A stretch of 64,000 nucleotides of DNA from Pseudomonadota bacterium (GTDB lineage Bacteria > Pseudomonadota > Gammaproteobacteria > Burkholderiales > Chitinibacteraceae), in the NCBI GenBank assembly GCA_018261735.1, contig JAGTRM010000014.1:85168-149167 (forward strand). The letters are read 5' to 3'. Positions 42,490-53,213 of the stretch are shown piece after piece. How positions within the stretch are numbered: the first letter of the stretch is position 1; every line of letters begins with the position of its first letter. A program made the position numbers and the translations under genes. The notes beneath the pieces are model-generated. The model saw only the letters and a list, made by a program, of their open reading frames with translations. It ran no database searches and was not told the origin of the DNA.

Positions 42490-43932
42490 TCAGCCCAACT
42501 TCTTTTTCAGAATTTCGTTCACCACCGCCGGCGGTGCCTTGCCTTTGGCGGCTTTCATACACTGGCCGACCAGTGCGTTGAAGGCTTTTTCCTTGCCGGA
42601 CTTGAACTCTTCGACCATCGCGGCATTGGCGGCCAGCACGCCGTCGATCAGCGCTTCAATCGCGCCGCTGTCGGTTTCCTGCTTCAGTCCGTGCTCGGCA
42701 ATCAGCTCGTCGGCGCTCTTGGCCGATTCCCACATCCAGCGCAACACGTCCTTGGCCGATTTGTTGTTGATCGTGCTGTCGGCGATGCGCTTGATCATCA
42801 GCGCGAGGCGCTCGGCACTCACTGGGCAATCGGCGATGGTTTTTTCCTCGCGGTTCAGCTGGGCAGAGATTTCACCCATGATCCAGTTGGCGGCGAGTTT
42901 GGCATCCGCGCCGGCGGCGACGGCGGCTTCAAAGTAGGCGGCGGTCGCCTTGCTCGCGGTCAGCGTGCCTGCGTCATAGGCCGACAGTCCGTACTGGCTT
43001 TCGAAGCGCGTCTTCATTGCGGCCGGCAGCTCCGGCATTTCGCCCTTGATGCGTTCGATCCAGGCGTCATCGATCATCAGCGGCGGCAGGTCGGGATCAG
43101 GGAAGTAGCGGTAATCGTGCGCGTCTTCCTTGGTGCGCATCATGCGCGTTTCGCCGGTATCCGGATCGAACAGCACCGTGGCCTGCACGATCTTGTGGCC
43201 GTCCTCGATCTGGTCGATTTGCCAGCGAACCTCGTAGTTGATTGCCTGCTCGAGGAACTTGAAGCTGTTGAGGTTCTTGATCTCGCGCCGGGTGCCGAAT
43301 TCGGCCTTGCCGACCGGGCGCACCGAGACATTGGCATCGCAGCGGAACGAGCCTTCCTGCATGTTGCCGTCGCAGATACCGATCCAGGTCACGATGCTGT
43401 ACAGCGCCTTGGCATAGGCCACGGCTTCGGCTGCCGAGCGCATTTCCGGCTCGGAGACGATTTCCAGGAGCGGCGTGCCGGCGCGGTTCAAGTCGATGCC
43501 GCTCATGCCGTGAAAGTCTTCGTGCAGGCTCTTGCCTGCGTCTTCTTCCAGATGGGCGCGAGTCAGGTTCACGACCTTGTCATAGGCTTCGCCCTTGGGC
43601 GGTTCGACGCGCAGCGTGATCGCGCCGTGCTCGACCACAGGCAGCTCGAACTGGCTGATCTGGTAGCCCTTGGGCAGGTCGGGGTAGAAGTAATTCTTGC
43701 GCGCGAACACCGACTTGCGGTTGATGTCGGCATTGACCGCCAGGCCGAAGCGGATGGCTTTCTCGACCGCGGCCTTGTTCATCACTGGCAAAGCGCCGGG
43801 CAGGGCGATATCGACCACGGCGGTCTGCGTATTCGGTGCCGCGCCGAAAGCGGTGCTGGCGGTCGAAAAAATCTTCGATTGGGTGGAGAGCTGGGCGTGG
43901 ACTTCCAGCCCGATCACGACTTCCCATTGCAT
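42490..43932 (-). CDS. gatB: Asp-tRNA(Asn)/Glu-tRNA(Gln) amidotransferase subunit B
   Basis: Protein of 480 residues, full length for GatB. It opens [21 protein letters not shown], with FDRAG-region equivalents [20 protein letters not shown] and [16 protein letters not shown], and a C-terminal YqeY-like tail ([27 protein letters not shown]). It activates the mis-acylated tRNA for amidation in the cytosol. A ribosome site (GAGG) lies eight bases upstream. It is separated from gatA by a LysE-type transporter gene. Confidence 0.97.
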   Translation of the reverse strand: MQWEVVIGLEVHAQLSTQSKIFSTASTAFGAAPNTQTAVVDIALPGALPVMNKAAVEKAIRFGLAVNADINRKSVFARKNYFYPDLPKGYQISQFELPVVEHGAITLRVEPPKGEAYDKVVNLTRAHLEEDAGKSLHEDFHGMSGIDLNRAGTPLLEIVSEPEMRSAAEAVAYAKALYSIVTWIGICDGNMQEGSFRCDANVSVRPVGKAEFGTRREIKNLNSFKFLEQAINYEVRWQIDQIEDGHKIVQATVLFDPDTGETRMMRTKEDAHDYRYFPDPDLPPLMIDDAWIERIKGEMPELPAAMKTRFESQYGLSAYDAGTLTASKATAAYFEAAVAAGADAKLAANWIMGEISAQLNREEKTIADCPVSAERLALMIKRIADSTINNKSAKDVLRWMWESAKSADELIAEHGLKQETDSGAIEALIDGVLAANAAMVEEFKSGKEKAFNALVGQCMKAAKGKAPPAVVNEILKKKLG

Positions 43933-44011
43933 GGTGTAGACCTCAAATCATGGCGGGGTGAAACCGCCAGTATCAAATTTGTGAGCGGCGGTTTGCGCCC
44001 GCCGGCATGAA

Positions 44012-44632
44012 TCAACTGCGCTTGAAGCCCGCCAGCAACAATCCCGCGCCGACAAACAGCCCGCCAAAAGTCAGGTTCAGACGGCGGATATGCGCGGGCT
44101 CGCGCAATGCGCTCAATACGCGCGCGGCGAGCAGCGTGTAACCGCTCATGACCACGGCATCGGTAAAGAACAGCGTGCCGGTGCAGATCGCGTACTGCAC
44201 GAATTGCGGCGCTTGCGGGTCGATGAACTGCGGCAGCACGGCCAGCATGAAAATGATGCCCTTGGGATTGCTGGCGTTGACCAGGAAACCCTGTACGAAC
44301 AATTGTCGGGGCGAGCGCGCATCTTCGGCCGAAACTTCCATCGGCTTGGCCTCTGCACGCCATTGCTGGATGCCGAGCCAGACCAGATACGCCACGCCGA
44401 ACCACTTGATCAGGCTGAATGCCAGCGCCGATGCGGCCAGAATGGCACCCAGCCCCATGGCCACGATCACGACCAGCAGCAGGATGCCAGTCTGCAGTCC
44501 GAGGATGTTCCACAGTCCCTTGCGGTAACCGTAGCGCATGCCGGCGCTCATGCACGAGATCGCCCCCGCGCCTGGCGAGAGGCTGATGATCCAGGCGGCG
44601 GCAAAAAAGGCGAGCCAGGTATGCAGTTGCAT
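44012..44632 (-). CDS. LysE/RhtB-family amino-acid exporter
   Basis: Protein of 206 residues with about six helices and the LysE family opening SLSPGAGAISCMSAGMRYGYRKGLWNILGLQTG, plus FLVNASNPKGIIFMLAVLPQFI. It is an inner-membrane exporter, probably for an amino acid such as homoserine, threonine or leucine; the substrate is unknown. It starts two bases after gatA and lies between gatA and gatB, so it is in the tRNA-amidation transcript. Confidence 0.92.
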   Translation of the reverse strand: MQLHTWLAFFAAAWIISLSPGAGAISCMSAGMRYGYRKGLWNILGLQTGILLLVVIVAMGLGAILAASALAFSLIKWFGVAYLVWLGIQQWRAEAKPMEVSAEDARSPRQLFVQGFLVNASNPKGIIFMLAVLPQFIDPQAPQFVQYAICTGTLFFTDAVVMSGYTLLAARVLSALREPAHIRRLNLTFGGLFVGAGLLLAGFKRS

Positions 44633-44634
44633 GG

Positions 44635-46101
44635 TTACAGCGCCGGTGCTCGGGTGTGCCAGTCAGTGACTTGCTGCAGCTGGTGCGCCACGTTCAGCAT
44701 TTTTGCTTCGCTGAAGTAGTTGCCGATGATCTGCAGTCCGACCGGGCGTCCCGCTTTGCCATCAACGGACTTGCCGAAGCCGACCGGCACGCTCATCCCC
44801 GGCAGGCCGGCGAGGTTCACGCCCAGCGTGTAGATGTCTTCCAGGTACATCGCCACTGGATCGTCGCTCTTTTCGCCCAGATTCCAGGCCGTGGTCGGCG
44901 CGACCGGGCCCATGATCACGTCGCACTGGGCGAAGGCTTTCTGGAAATCGTCGGCGATGATGCGGCGGATCTTCTGCGCCTGCAGGTAGTAGGCGTCGTA
45001 ATAACCGTGGCTGAGCACATACGTGCCGGTGAGTATCCGGCGCTTCACTTCCCAGCCAAAGCCTTCGGCACGGCTCTTTTCGTACATGTCTGCGAGGCCC
45101 GAGTATTCGGCAGCGCGGTGGCCGTAGCGCACGCCGTCAAAGCGGGAAAGATTCGATGAGGCTTCGGCCGGGGCGATCACGTAGTAGGACGGAATCGCCA
45201 GCTTGGTATTGGGCAGGCTGACCTCGACCACTTCTGCGCCAAGCTTCTTGTACTCGGCAATCGCGGCTTCAATGGCCTGTGCCACATCGGCGGCCAGGCC
45301 TTCGGCGAAGTATTCCTTGGGCAGGCCGATCTTGAGGCCTGTGAGCGGCTGCGCCAGATCGCGCGTGTAGTCTTCCTTGGTGCGTTCGAGACTGGTCGAA
45401 TCGCGCTCGTCGTAACCGGCCATCACGTTCAACAGCAGCGCGCAATCTTCGGCGGTGGTGGCGATCGGGCCGCCCTGGTCGAGCGAGCTGGCAAAGGCCA
45501 CCATGCCGAAGCGGCTGACCACGCCGTAAGTCGGCTTGATGCCGGTCACGCCGCAAAACGCCGCGGGTTGGCGGATCGAGCCGCCGGTGTCGGTCGCGGT
45601 AGCGGCCGGTGCGAGGCGCGCGGCAACGGCAGCGGCGGAGCCGCCCGAGCTGCCGCCGGGAATGGCGTTCACATCCCACGGATTGCGTACCGGGCCGTAG
45701 GCGCTGTTCTCGTTGGACGAGCCCATCGCGAATTCGTCCATATTGGCGCGGCCGAGCGTGACGAGGCCGGCCTTACGGCACTGTTCGATGATATGTGCGT
45801 CGTAGGGCGAGATGAAGTTGTCGAGCATCTTCGAACCGCAGGAGGTCTTCCAGCCTTGTTGGCAGAAGATATCCTTGTGTGCGAGCGGCACGCCGGTTAG
45901 CAGGCCTGCGTTGCCGGCGGCACGCAGCGCGTCGGCGGTTTGGGCTTCGGCCAGCGTCTTTTCCCGGTCAACGGTAATGAAGGCATTGAGGCGCGGGTTG
46001 AGAAGCTCGATTCTTGCCAGGTATTCTGTAGCCAGCTCGACGGCGGAAACTTCTTTGGCTGCGAGCCGGGCGGAGAGTTGTTTGAGGGTGTTGTTCAGCA
46101 T
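44635..46101 (-). CDS. gatA: Asp-tRNA(Asn)/Glu-tRNA(Gln) amidotransferase subunit A
   Basis: Protein of 488 residues of the amidase-signature family. The Lys-Ser-Ser triad is visible: K in VPLAHKDIF, and the serines in the [13 protein letters not shown] and [10 protein letters not shown] stretches. It releases ammonia from glutamine for transamidation of mis-charged tRNA. GatC lies 48 bases upstream and GatB downstream after the exporter gene. Confidence 0.97.
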   Translation of the reverse strand: MLNNTLKQLSARLAAKEVSAVELATEYLARIELLNPRLNAFITVDREKTLAEAQTADALRAAGNAGLLTGVPLAHKDIFCQQGWKTSCGSKMLDNFISPYDAHIIEQCRKAGLVTLGRANMDEFAMGSSNENSAYGPVRNPWDVNAIPGGSSGGSAAAVAARLAPAATATDTGGSIRQPAAFCGVTGIKPTYGVVSRFGMVAFASSLDQGGPIATTAEDCALLLNVMAGYDERDSTSLERTKEDYTRDLAQPLTGLKIGLPKEYFAEGLAADVAQAIEAAIAEYKKLGAEVVEVSLPNTKLAIPSYYVIAPAEASSNLSRFDGVRYGHRAAEYSGLADMYEKSRAEGFGWEVKRRILTGTYVLSHGYYDAYYLQAQKIRRIIADDFQKAFAQCDVIMGPVAPTTAWNLGEKSDDPVAMYLEDIYTLGVNLAGLPGMSVPVGFGKSVDGKAGRPVGLQIIGNYFSEAKMLNVAHQLQQVTDWHTRAPAL

Positions 46102-46149
46102 GCAATTACGGAAGCGACGGGAACTTTTCCACGTATCTTCCTTCTCCCT

Positions 46150-46437
46150 TTATTCGATGACTTTGGGAACCAGATACAGCCCGGCTTCCACCGCGGGTGC
46201 AATGGCCTGGAAGGCGGCGCGCCGATCCGGTGCGGTGGCCTCGTCGGCACGCAGGCGCAGGCCGACATCCTGGGCGTGCGCCATGGGCTCGATTCCGCTG
46301 GTGTCGACCGCGCGCATTTCTTCGATCAGGCCGAAAATGCGGTTAAGCTGTAGTTGCGTTGCGGCAAGTTCATCGTCGGTTACACCGATGCGTGCCAGTT
46401 TGGCGATACGCCGTACGTCGTCAAGAGACAAAGACAT
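46150..46437 (-). CDS. gatC: Asp-tRNA(Asn)/Glu-tRNA(Gln) amidotransferase subunit C
   Basis: Protein of 95 residues with the GatC pattern: [24 protein letters not shown]...[37 protein letters not shown] and a final PKVIE. It stabilises GatA-GatB. An ATG twelve codons further upstream exists; 46437 gives the family start. First gene of the minus-strand gat operon, divergent from mreB. Confidence 0.95.
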   Translation of the reverse strand: MSLSLDDVRRIAKLARIGVTDDELAATQLQLNRIFGLIEEMRAVDTSGIEPMAHAQDVGLRLRADEATAPDRRAAFQAIAPAVEAGLYLVPKVIE

Positions 46438-46456
46438 GGCTTGTTTACCTTGTTGA

Positions 46457-47638
<1,182 letters not shown>

Positions 47639-47729
47639 TTTGGGGTAGGTGAAGGGAATGTGAACACAGTGGCGCAAGCTGCTGTGTTTGTCGTCTTCCC
47701 TGTTCCCGCTCGCTATACGCCGGCTTTCA

Positions 47730-48623
47730 ATGCAATCAACTCAACCCGCCTTTTTCAAGCAGGGACCGAGGCCGCTTACCCGGTTGGTGATCTTTGCCTT
47801 CCTTTCGCTGTCGCTCATGGTGGGCGATGCGTATTACCACGTGCTCGGACGTTTGCGCGAGCAGGTTTCCATCGCGCTCTATCCGCTGCAATGGCTGGCC
47901 ACGACACCGTTTTCAATGGCGCAGGAGGCGGGAAGCTTCCTTTCCCGGCAAAGCGATTTGCTGGCCGAAAATCGCCGGCTTAACGATGCGCAACTTTCAG
48001 CGGCCATGCAGGCCCAACGTCTCAAGCAACTGGAAGGAGAGAATGCCCGTTTGCGTGAGTTGACGGAGGCACGGCGCGGTTTGCCCAGGCCCAGCCAGTT
48101 GGCAGAAATTCTCTATAACGGTCGCGATCCCTTCTCCTCCAGTCTGGTGATCGACCAAGGCGCACGCCAGGGCGTGGTGGCCGGGCGTATCGTGGCGGAT
48201 GCCGTGGGACTCGTGGGGCAGGTGGTGCGGGTTCAGCCCTTGACCAGCGAGGTCCGGTTGATCTCCGACCGCAATCACATGGTGCCGGTGGTGGTGGAAC
48301 GCAACCAGTTGCGTGCTGTGGTCTACGGCATGGGTCGACAACAGCCGCTGGAAGTGCGCAATATGGCCCCCAATGTGGATGTCCAGCCCGGCGATATGCT
48401 GGTTACGTCGGGGATTGATGGTGTTTATCCTGCTGGTCTGCCGGTTGCGCGCGTGAGTTCGGTTGACCGGCAAAGCGGGTTTGCGCGGATTTTTTGTACA
48501 CCCGTTGCCGCCATTGATCAGTACCGATTTGTGCTGATCCTGGATGCAGCCGAAGCCCTGCCCCCCTATCCGCTCGATGCTTCCGCCGTGGATGCTGCGA
48601 GCAAGAAAAAAAGGAAGAGGTAG
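47730..48623 (+). CDS. mreC: rod shape-determining protein MreC
   Basis: Protein of 297 residues: one membrane helix (about 20-38), a coiled coil (about 68-105, QSDLLAENRRLNDAQLSAAMQAQRLKQLEGENARLREL) and the MreC beta domains (VIDQGARQGVVAGRIVADAVGLVGQV). A TTG 14 codons upstream keeps the frame open, but ATG 47730 gives the usual length before the helix. It links MreB filaments to the wall-synthesis enzymes in the periplasm. Confidence 0.93.
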   Translation: MQSTQPAFFKQGPRPLTRLVIFAFLSLSLMVGDAYYHVLGRLREQVSIALYPLQWLATTPFSMAQEAGSFLSRQSDLLAENRRLNDAQLSAAMQAQRLKQLEGENARLRELTEARRGLPRPSQLAEILYNGRDPFSSSLVIDQGARQGVVAGRIVADAVGLVGQVVRVQPLTSEVRLISDRNHMVPVVVERNQLRAVVYGMGRQQPLEVRNMAPNVDVQPGDMLVTSGIDGVYPAGLPVARVSSVDRQSGFARIFCTPVAAIDQYRFVLILDAAEALPPYPLDASAVDAASKKKRKR

Positions 48624-48627
48624 TTCG

Positions 48628-49134
48628 ATGCCTGTTTCCCGCCAGATTTTGCGCCCGGTCAGCCAGGGTCTGATCATTCTCTCGTTCCTGTTCGTCCTGC
48701 TGGTCAATCTGCTGCCCTGGCAAGCCGCATTTTCCGATCTGGCACCGGATTTCGTCGCGCTGTTTTTGGTCTATTGGGCCTTGAACCAGCCGCGCCGGGT
48801 TGGCGTGGGAACGGGGTTTTTGCTTGGAATCCTGATGGATGTGGGTGATGCCGCCGTACTGGGTCAGCATGCGCTGGCCTATTCGGTCATCACTTTCCTG
48901 ACACTGTGGCGGCAACGGCAGGTTGCGGTGGCACCGTTCTGGCAACAGGCGATCGGCGCGCTGGCCCTGCTGCTGATTTCACAATTGATCATGCAGCTGG
49001 TGCGTGTTGCGCTGGGCGCGCCCTTTGTGGGGTGGGGCTATTTTGCCGGCCCGTTTCTGGCCGCCCTGATGTGGACGCCGCTTTCCAACCTCATGCTGAT
49101 GCACCAGCGTCGGGAAGTGCCTGACGAATTATGA
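48628..49134 (+). CDS. mreD: rod shape-determining protein MreD
   Basis: Protein of 168 residues with about five helices and the MreD features LAPDFVALFLVYWALNQPRRVGVGTGFLLGILMDVGDAAVLGQHALAYSVITFL. A ribosome site (GGAAGAGG) lies before ATG 48628, four bases after the mreC stop. Its stop overlaps mrdA by four bases. Inner-membrane component of the elongasome. Confidence 0.94.
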   Translation: MPVSRQILRPVSQGLIILSFLFVLLVNLLPWQAAFSDLAPDFVALFLVYWALNQPRRVGVGTGFLLGILMDVGDAAVLGQHALAYSVITFLTLWRQRQVAVAPFWQQAIGALALLLISQLIMQLVRVALGAPFVGWGYFAGPFLAALMWTPLSNLMLMHQRREVPDEL

Positions 49135-51092
49135 GGAAGTTGTTCCGATCCTACCGCGGCTCGTCGAGCGTGGTTCCGCGCGCTGCCGGCAAAGTATTGA
49201 ACAACCAGCAGGAGTCTCGTTACGCTTTCCAGGTCCGCATGGTGGTGGCGGCGCTGTTCGTGCTGGTGCTGTTTGGCTTGCTGTTGACCCGTTTCATCTG
49301 GTTGCAGGTGGTCAAGCACAATGAATACATGACCCTGGCCGAGCAGAACCGCATCTCGCTGGTGCCCATCCAGCCTTCGCGCGGCATCATCAAGGACCGC
49401 AATGGCGTGGTGCTTGCGCATAACTTTTCAGCGTATACCCTGGAAATCACGCCGTCCCGCGTTGGCGATCTCGAAAGCGCCATCAACCGGCTGGCCGAGA
49501 TCGTGGATATTCAGCCTAGGGATCGGCGCCGCTTCAAGAAGCTGCTGGATGAAACCAAGGATTTCGAATCGCTGCCGATCCGCACCCGCTTGAGCGATGA
49601 GGAAGTGGCGCGGTTTGCCGCCAACAGCTACAAATTCCCCGGAGTGGAAATCAAGGCGCGCCTGTTCCGCCAATACCCGATGGGCGAAGTCGCTTCGCAT
49701 CTGATCGGATATATAGGCCGCATCAATACCACCGACATGGCGGGACTGGAAGAACAGGGCGCTGCGCCCAATTACCGCGGGACCGACCATATCGGCAAGG
49801 TGGGTCTGGAAGAGCATTACGAGCGGATATTGCATGGGACGACCGGTTTTGAAGAGGTGGAGATCGATTCCGGCGGACGTGCGGTTCGTACCCTGAAACG
49901 GACCCAGCCCGTTCCCGGCGCCGACCTGATTCTCTCGGTCGACATCGAGCTGCAGAAGGTGGCCGAAGCCGCTTTCGGCGAGAACAAGGGCGCGTTGGTC
50001 GCGATCGATCCTGCCACCGGCGGTGTGCTGGCCTTTGTTTCCAAGCCGGGCTTTGATCCCAACCTGTTTGTCGACGGCATCGATCCACAGAGCTGGAACG
50101 AGCTGAATACCTCGCCCGACAAACCCCTGAACAACCGAGCCTTGCGCGGCGAGTATCCGCCCGGTTCCACGTTCAAGCCGTTCATGGCGCTTGCGGCGCA
50201 AGAGGGCGGGTTTCGCAGCGCCAATGCGGCATTTGCCGATCCGGGTTTTTTCAGTTTTGGCGGCCATACTTTCCGCGACGACAAGCCCGGTGGTCACGGC
50301 CTGGTGGACATGTACAAATCGATTGTCGTGTCCTGCGATACTTATTACTACACGCTGGCCAACATGATGGGGATCGACAATATCTCCAGGTTCATGGCAA
50401 CGCTGGGTTTCGGCAGCAAGACCGGCATTGATGTCGATGGCGAGCGTCCCGGCATTCTGCCTTCGCAGGAATGGAAGAAGGCCCGCTTCAAGAAACCGGA
50501 GCAGCAAAAATGGTATGCCGGCGAGACCATTTCGATCGGTATTGGCCAGGGCTATAACGCCTATACCCCGTTGCAGCTGGCGCATGCCACGGCGACGCTG
50601 GCCAACCGCGGCGTGGTCTTCAAACCGCATCTGGTGCAGTTTGTCGAAGATGCGCGCAAGGGCGGAAAGATCCCGATTGAGCCCAAACCCGTCAAGACCT
50701 TGCCCTGGAAACCCGAGCATGTGGATGTGGTGTTGCGCGCCATGGCGGGCGTGAACAAGGAAGGAACGGGCGCGCGTGCTTTTGCCGGTGCCGGCTATAC
50801 TTCGGCCGGTAAAACCGGAACGGCGCAGGTGTTCAGCCTGAAGGGTAGCAAGTATGTAGAAGGCGCGGTCAAGAAACATCTGCGCGACCATGCCTGGTTC
50901 ACCGCGTTTGCCCCGGTCGAAACCCCCAGGATCGCCCTGGCCGTGCTGGTGGAAAACGGCGGTTTTGGCGCCCAGGCCGCGGCGCCGATTGCACGCCAGG
51001 TGCTCGATTACTATCTGCTGGGCAAGAAAGCCAACCAGCCTGCGCCGGAGTTGCCTCCCGAAGTTGGCGAGGAGGGACATGAACATGATTAA
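49131..51092 (+). CDS. mrdA: penicillin-binding protein 2 (elongation-specific transpeptidase)
   Basis: Protein of 653 residues with an N-terminal membrane helix (about 37-58), dimerisation domain and C-terminal transpeptidase. Active-site motifs are STFK in PPGSTFKPF, SCD in VVSCDTYYY and KTG in TSAGKTGTAQ. It cross-links side-wall peptidoglycan in the periplasm together with RodA, the next gene. No signs of damage. Confidence 0.96.
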   Translation: MRKLFRSYRGSSSVVPRAAGKVLNNQQESRYAFQVRMVVAALFVLVLFGLLLTRFIWLQVVKHNEYMTLAEQNRISLVPIQPSRGIIKDRNGVVLAHNFSAYTLEITPSRVGDLESAINRLAEIVDIQPRDRRRFKKLLDETKDFESLPIRTRLSDEEVARFAANSYKFPGVEIKARLFRQYPMGEVASHLIGYIGRINTTDMAGLEEQGAAPNYRGTDHIGKVGLEEHYERILHGTTGFEEVEIDSGGRAVRTLKRTQPVPGADLILSVDIELQKVAEAAFGENKGALVAIDPATGGVLAFVSKPGFDPNLFVDGIDPQSWNELNTSPDKPLNNRALRGEYPPGSTFKPFMALAAQEGGFRSANAAFADPGFFSFGGHTFRDDKPGGHGLVDMYKSIVVSCDTYYYTLANMMGIDNISRFMATLGFGSKTGIDVDGERPGILPSQEWKKARFKKPEQQKWYAGETISIGIGQGYNAYTPLQLAHATATLANRGVVFKPHLVQFVEDARKGGKIPIEPKPVKTLPWKPEHVDVVLRAMAGVNKEGTGARAFAGAGYTSAGKTGTAQVFSLKGSKYVEGAVKKHLRDHAWFTAFAPVETPRIALAVLVENGGFGAQAAAPIARQVLDYYLLGKKANQPAPELPPEVGEEGHEHD

Positions 51093-52197
51093 GCTATGGC
51101 TGATGCGGCTGGTGCGCAATATCGATCCGTGGCTGCTGCTGTTTACGCTGCTGGTATTCGCCTATTCCCTGCTGGTGTTGTACAGCGCGTCCAATCGCGA
51201 TCTGGACCGGGTGGTCAACAAGTTTGCCCATCTTGCCGTGGCCTGCAGCGTGATGTGGGTGATTGCCGCGATTCCGCAGCAGACCTTGCTGCGCCTGGCG
51301 GTGCCGGCCTATGTCCTGGCAGTACTGCTGTTGGTGGGCGTGGCGCTGTTTGGCGATGTCAGCAAGGGCGCGCGCCGCTGGCTGAATATCGGGATAGGGC
51401 GTATCCAGCCGTCCGAGCTGATGAAAATCGCCTTGCCCATGATGCTGGCCTGGTATTTCCACCAGTACGAAGCGGTGTTGCGCTGGAAAAATTTTCTGGT
51501 CGCCGCGGTGTTGATGCTGGTCCCGGTCGGCTTGATCCTGAAGCAGCCCGATCTGGGCACGGCCATGCTGGTGTCGGCGGCCGGGTTCTATGTATTCTAT
51601 TTTGCCGGTCTTTCCTGGAGGCTGATTGGCGCCATGACGCTGGCTGGCAGCGGGCTGGTCTATGCGCTGCTCGACTGGGATGTCTGCAACCGCCTGCTGC
51701 ATGAATACCAGTGCCAGCGTATCGCTACCATGCTCGATCCGATGGAGGATCCGCTGGGTACCGGCTATCACATCATCCAGGGCACGATCGCGATCGGTTC
51801 TGGCGGCATTTTCGGGCGAGGCTGGCTCAATGGCACGCAAACCCACCTTGATTTCATCCCGGAGCGCACGACCGACTTCATCTTCGCGGTACTGGGCGAG
51901 GAACTGGGCCTGGTGGGCAACATCGTTCTGCTGGTGCTGTATCTGCTGGTGATCGGGCGCGGACTGATGATTTCCAGCCGGGCCTCCACCCTGTTCGGGC
52001 GGCTCTTGGCCGGCTCGATCGCGCTGACCTTTTTCACCTATGCCTTCGTCAACATGGGCATGGTGTCCGGCGCCTTGCCGGTGGTCGGCGTGCCTTTGCC
52101 GCTGTTTTCCTATGGCGGCACGGCGATGGTGTCATTGATGGCGGGATTCGGTATCCTGATGAGCATCAACAAGGATCGCCAACTGATGAAAGGGTAA
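51085..52197 (+). CDS. rodA: rod shape-determining protein RodA (SEDS glycosyltransferase)
   Basis: Protein of 370 residues with about ten helices of the SEDS family. It has GARRWLNIGIGRIQPSELMKIALPMMLAWYF, LKQPDLGTAMLVSAAGFYVFYFAG and the C-terminal GVPLPLFSYGGTAMVSLMAGFGILMS. It polymerises lipid II glycan strands. Two ATG codons (51079 and 51085) lie near the ribosome site GGAGGG; the second has the better spacing of eight bases. It overlaps the end of mrdA by eight bases. Confidence 0.95.
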   Translation: MIKLWLMRLVRNIDPWLLLFTLLVFAYSLLVLYSASNRDLDRVVNKFAHLAVACSVMWVIAAIPQQTLLRLAVPAYVLAVLLLVGVALFGDVSKGARRWLNIGIGRIQPSELMKIALPMMLAWYFHQYEAVLRWKNFLVAAVLMLVPVGLILKQPDLGTAMLVSAAGFYVFYFAGLSWRLIGAMTLAGSGLVYALLDWDVCNRLLHEYQCQRIATMLDPMEDPLGTGYHIIQGTIAIGSGGIFGRGWLNGTQTHLDFIPERTTDFIFAVLGEELGLVGNIVLLVLYLLVIGRGLMISSRASTLFGRLLAGSIALTFFTYAFVNMGMVSGALPVVGVPLPLFSYGGTAMVSLMAGFGILMSINKDRQLMKG

Positions 52198-52202
52198 GGC
52201 CA

Positions 52203-53195
52203 ATGAATCGGGCGTGGAAAGTGGGAATCGGTTTGGGCGTGGCAGGTTTGCTGGCCGCATGTTCCAGCGCACCGCGCCAGAATCCGCCGGTATCCCCACC
52301 GCCCGGAACGCCTACCTCTGCCGACACCGGTATCCTGGCCGGGCAGCCTTCTGCTTATTCCTGCACCTATACCCCGCTTGTCCAAGCACGAGGCGGTTTC
52401 TACAAGGATGATGGCCCGCTCGCTTTGCCCGATGCGCTGGATCAGGTGCTCGAACCCCTGCCGCGCCAGGAGCCGCTGCACCGCTGGGCCAACAATCCCT
52501 ACAGCGTGCTGGGCCAGAATTTTGTCCCGCTCAAAGCGCTGGGCGAGCTGACTCAGCGCGGTATCGGTTCCTGGTATGGGCGCAAGTTCCATGGCCAGAA
52601 AACCTCCAGCGGCGAGCCGTACGACATGTTCCAGATGACGGCCGCCCACCCGACCTTGCCGATTCCGAGCTATGCCCGCGTGACCAGTGTAAAAAACGGG
52701 CGCAGCGTGGTTGTGCGCATCAATGATCGCGGTCCTTTCCTGAAAGGGCGGGTCATCGATCTGTCTTTCCTGGCCGCATGCCGGCTGGGTTACGCGATGG
52801 AGGGCAGCGCCGAGGTCGAGGTGGTGAGTCTGGCGCCGGGCAATACTTCCGTTGCCCCGCAGGCTGCGGCCCGTCCGGTCGCGGTGGTTGCCGAGGCGCC
52901 GGCCGAGCCCGTTTTGCCCACCGTTGTCGTCACGCCGCTGCGCGCGGAACCGGTCGTGCCCGGCAGTGAGGTTTTCCTGCAATTGGGCGCATTCGGTTCG
53001 CGCACCAATGCCGAAAATTTCCACGCCCATCTTGCGCGCGAACTGGATGAGGTTCAGGTGGCCAGGCTGGCCATCCAGCAATCAGGCGCGCTCTATCGTG
53101 TGCGCCTGGGCCCCTTCCCGGATCGTACAGCGGCCCTGGCCGAGGCGGAAAAGCTGACGGGGCGCAAGAACCTGTCGGCGGTTATTTCCCGTTAG
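52203..53195 (+). CDS. rlpA: septal ring lytic transglycosylase RlpA family lipoprotein
   Basis: Protein of 330 residues: lipoprotein signal peptide with lipobox LLAAC (Cys20), an RlpA-like double-psi beta-barrel (about 118-205; GIGSWYGRKFHGQKTSSGEPYDMFQMTAAHPTLPIPSYARVTSV, INDRGPFLKGRVIDLSFLAA) and a SPOR domain at the C terminus (about 255-330; VFLQLGAFGSRTNAENFHAHL). It binds and may cut stripped glycan strands in the outer periplasm. Last gene of the mre-mrd operon, six bases after rodA. Confidence 0.95.
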   Translation: MNRAWKVGIGLGVAGLLAACSSAPRQNPPVSPPPGTPTSADTGILAGQPSAYSCTYTPLVQARGGFYKDDGPLALPDALDQVLEPLPRQEPLHRWANNPYSVLGQNFVPLKALGELTQRGIGSWYGRKFHGQKTSSGEPYDMFQMTAAHPTLPIPSYARVTSVKNGRSVVVRINDRGPFLKGRVIDLSFLAACRLGYAMEGSAEVEVVSLAPGNTSVAPQAAARPVAVVAEAPAEPVLPTVVVTPLRAEPVVPGSEVFLQLGAFGSRTNAENFHAHLARELDEVQVARLAIQQSGALYRVRLGPFPDRTAALAEAEKLTGRKNLSAVISR

Positions 53196-53213
53196 CCGGT
53201 AGGGCAGGTCAGG

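Noticed and set aside
42307..44010. 567-codon open frame antisense to gatB
   Set aside because: No recognisable domain, lies fully opposite a conserved essential gene and crosses a terminator.
49428..51119. 563-codon open frame antisense to mrdA
   Set aside because: The opposite strand has an intact PBP2 with all active-site motifs; the antisense translation has none.
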